64,000 nt of DNA, from the NCBI RefSeq assembly GCF_002608075.1, contig NZ_LAHA01000003.1, forward strand, positions 65,702 to 129,701. Reading direction: 5' to 3'. The translations under genes and the position numbers were made by a program. Shown here piece after piece: positions 63,020 through 64,000 of this stretch (the first letter of the stretch is position 1; each line of letters opens with the position of its first letter). This stretch comes from Nostoc linckia z4. Lineage in GTDB: Bacteria; Cyanobacteriota; Cyanobacteriia; Cyanobacteriales; Nostocaceae. The notes beneath the pieces were generated by a model. The model did not search any database and was not told the origin of the DNA. It saw only the letters and a program-made list of their open reading frames with translations.

Positions 63020-63946
63020 ATGCCTGAATTGCCTGAAGTTGAAACAGTCCGAAGGGGTCTAAATCAATTGACCCTCAACCAAAAAATTACGGGTGGAGAT
63101 GTGCTGCTCGATCGCACCATCGCCTACCCGTTTTCTGTCGGTGAGTTTATTGATGGAATCAAAAATAATGCCATCGCTATTTGGCATCGTCGCGGCAAGT
63201 ATCTCGTAGCTGAACTCACACCCGTAGAAAAGGACACGGGGACACGGGGACACGGGGACACGGAGAATTCTTTCCCCGCCTCATTGCGTCTCCCACTCTC
63301 CGCGTCTCCCCCCATCGCTTGGCTAGGGGTTCATTTGCGAATGACTGGTCAACTACTGTGGGTGGATCGAGATGAACCATTACACAAGCACACGCGAGTT
63401 AGATTATTCTTTGGCGATCGCCAAGAATTACGATTTGTGGATCAGCGCACCTTTGGACAAATGTGGTGGGTTCCCCCTGGTGTTCCTGTGGAAAGCGTCA
63501 TCACAGGTTTGGCAAAATTGGCAGCCGACCCATTTGCCGATGAATTCACCGTTGAGTATCTAGCAGGGAAACTCCAAAAGCGTCGCCGTCCCATTAAGAC
63601 TGCGCTATTGGATCAGTCGGTGGTGGCGGGATTAGGTAATATTTACGCCGATGAAGCACTATTTAAAAGTCGAATTTTACCTGAAACATTGTGTACTGAT
63701 TTGCAGCTAAAGCAAATCGAGAATTTACGAACAGCGATAATTCAAGTTTTAGAAACCAGTATTGAAGCTGGTGGTACGACTTTTAGTAATTTTCTCAATG
63801 TTAAGGGCGTTAATGGCAACTACGGAGGCGTAGCTTGGGTTTATAACCGCGCCGGAGAACTTTGTCGAATTTGCGATACACCGATTATGCGGATTAAACT
63901 AGCTGGGCGATCGAGTCACTTTTGTCCCCAGTGTCAAAGGGGGTAG
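63020..63946 (+). CDS. mutM: Formamidopyrimidine-DNA glycosylase
   Basis: Base-excision repair enzyme for 8-oxoguanine and FaPy. 308 residues, about 30 longer than usual. The N-terminal PELPEVETVRRGL supplies the catalytic Pro2 and Glu3. The helix-two-turn-helix contains DQSVVAGLGNIYADEALF, and the C-terminal zinc finger has CRICDTPIMRI and CPQC. The extra length is a stretch at about residues 72-98 (DTGTRGHGDTEN then Ser/Pro-rich) encoded by an inserted GACACGG repeat hairpin, between KYLVAEL and AWLGVHLRMTGQLL. Confidence 0.95.
   Translation: MPELPEVETVRRGLNQLTLNQKITGGDVLLDRTIAYPFSVGEFIDGIKNNAIAIWHRRGKYLVAELTPVEKDTGTRGHGDTENSFPASLRLPLSASPPIAWLGVHLRMTGQLLWVDRDEPLHKHTRVRLFFGDRQELRFVDQRTFGQMWWVPPGVPVESVITGLAKLAADPFADEFTVEYLAGKLQKRRRPIKTALLDQSVVAGLGNIYADEALFKSRILPETLCTDLQLKQIENLRTAIIQVLETSIEAGGTTFSNFLNVKGVNGNYGGVAWVYNRAGELCRICDTPIMRIKLAGRSSHFCPQCQRG
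63230..63315. repeat. GACACGG repeat hairpin inserted in frame in mutM
   Basis: Four tandem GGACACGG-type units, GAGAATTC, then TCTCCCACTCTCCGCGTCTC as the complementary arm. Reads TGTRGHGDTEN in frame, the same peptide as in the radical SAM protein at 32727-32826. Confidence 0.85.
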
Positions 63947-64000
63947 GGAGTGGGGAGATGGGGAGATGGGGAGGTAGGGGAAAGGGGAAAGGGGAAAGGG
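63945..64000. repeat. GGGGAGAT / GGGGAAA array, cut by window end
   Basis: GGGAGTGGGGAGATGGGGAG then GGGGAAAGGGGAAAGGGG directly after the mutM stop; the matching pyrimidine arm would lie beyond the window. Confidence 0.8.

Noticed and set aside
1..64000. tRNA, rRNA, tmRNA or RNase P RNA genes
   Set aside because: No T-loop GGTTCGAATCC-like segments with matching acceptor stems, and no known RNA core motifs, were seen in the gaps.

Overview
The window is a stretch of cyanobacterial chromosome, almost certainly from a filamentous, heterocyst-group genus (Nostoc, Calothrix or Tolypothrix type). The evidence is the presence of psaE and psb28, a ferredoxin-type glutamate synthase, several protein families known mainly from cyanobacteria (DUF1825, DUF1830, DUF1997, DUF3134, DICT), frequent GCGATCGC (HIP1) octamers, and dense short repeats between genes. 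From memory, the order gltS, sugar-phosphate cupin, HesB, rpsL-rpsG-fusA-tufA-rpsJ, Lon-like, pheA, DUF1997, rnhB, rne resembles the alr4331-alr4344 region of Anabaena PCC 7120. I could not check this.

Layout. 1-8.5 kb: partial tyrS, a class A penicillin-binding protein, DUF1825, a J-domain/TPR protein, TM2-SHOCT, a helix-hairpin-helix protein, lepB, a 1.3 kb AT-rich gap with a possible small RNA unit, and a polysaccharide deacetylase. 8.6-16.1 kb: gltS and a secreted phosphodiester glycosidase. 16.4-23.3 kb: a cupin, HesB/IscA and the str ribosomal operon with its own promoter and terminators. 23.4-33.2 kb: Lon-like protein, pheA, DUF1997, rnhB-rne, a 1.5 kb leader, and a large B12-binding radical SAM/DUF2344 protein. 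33.5-43 kb: STAS protein, aminotransferase, ClpS, CPBP protease, S1-domain protein, a pentapeptide/DICT-HD pair and a second radical SAM enzyme. 43.6-56.5 kb: DUF1830, membrane proteins, an ABC ATPase, an OmpR-type regulator, a Grx4-BolA pair, a TldD-TldE pair, cysS, a His-rich CobW GTPase, dtd and psb28. 56.6-59.7 kb: MoaB/MogA, then an accessory island with a collapsed TPR gene, a 21-bp minisatellite, a Uma2 gene, a broken ParE with intact ParD, and a HicBA pair. 59.9-64 kb: mraY, DUF3134, a fibrillin, psaE and mutM.

Most genes are housekeeping: cell wall (PBP, MraY, LepB, deacetylase), translation (TyrS, CysS, Dtd, str operon), RNA turnover (RNase E, RNase HII), nitrogen assimilation (GltS), Fe-S handling (HesB, Grx4, BolA) and photosystems (PsaE, Psb28).

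The most striking signal is not a gene. Short dispersed repeats that fill the intergenic spaces also sit in frame inside at least five protein-coding genes (gltS, the TIGR03960-type radical SAM gene twice, cysS, uma2, mutM). Two unrelated proteins (radical SAM and MutM) carry the identical nonapeptide TRGHGDTEN from the same repeat. The window also holds two copies of a 123-130 bp MITE-like element. No CRISPR array, tRNA, rRNA, prophage or complete insertion sequence was seen. I did not find a clearly new multi-gene system; the candidates closest to one are listed in the findings.
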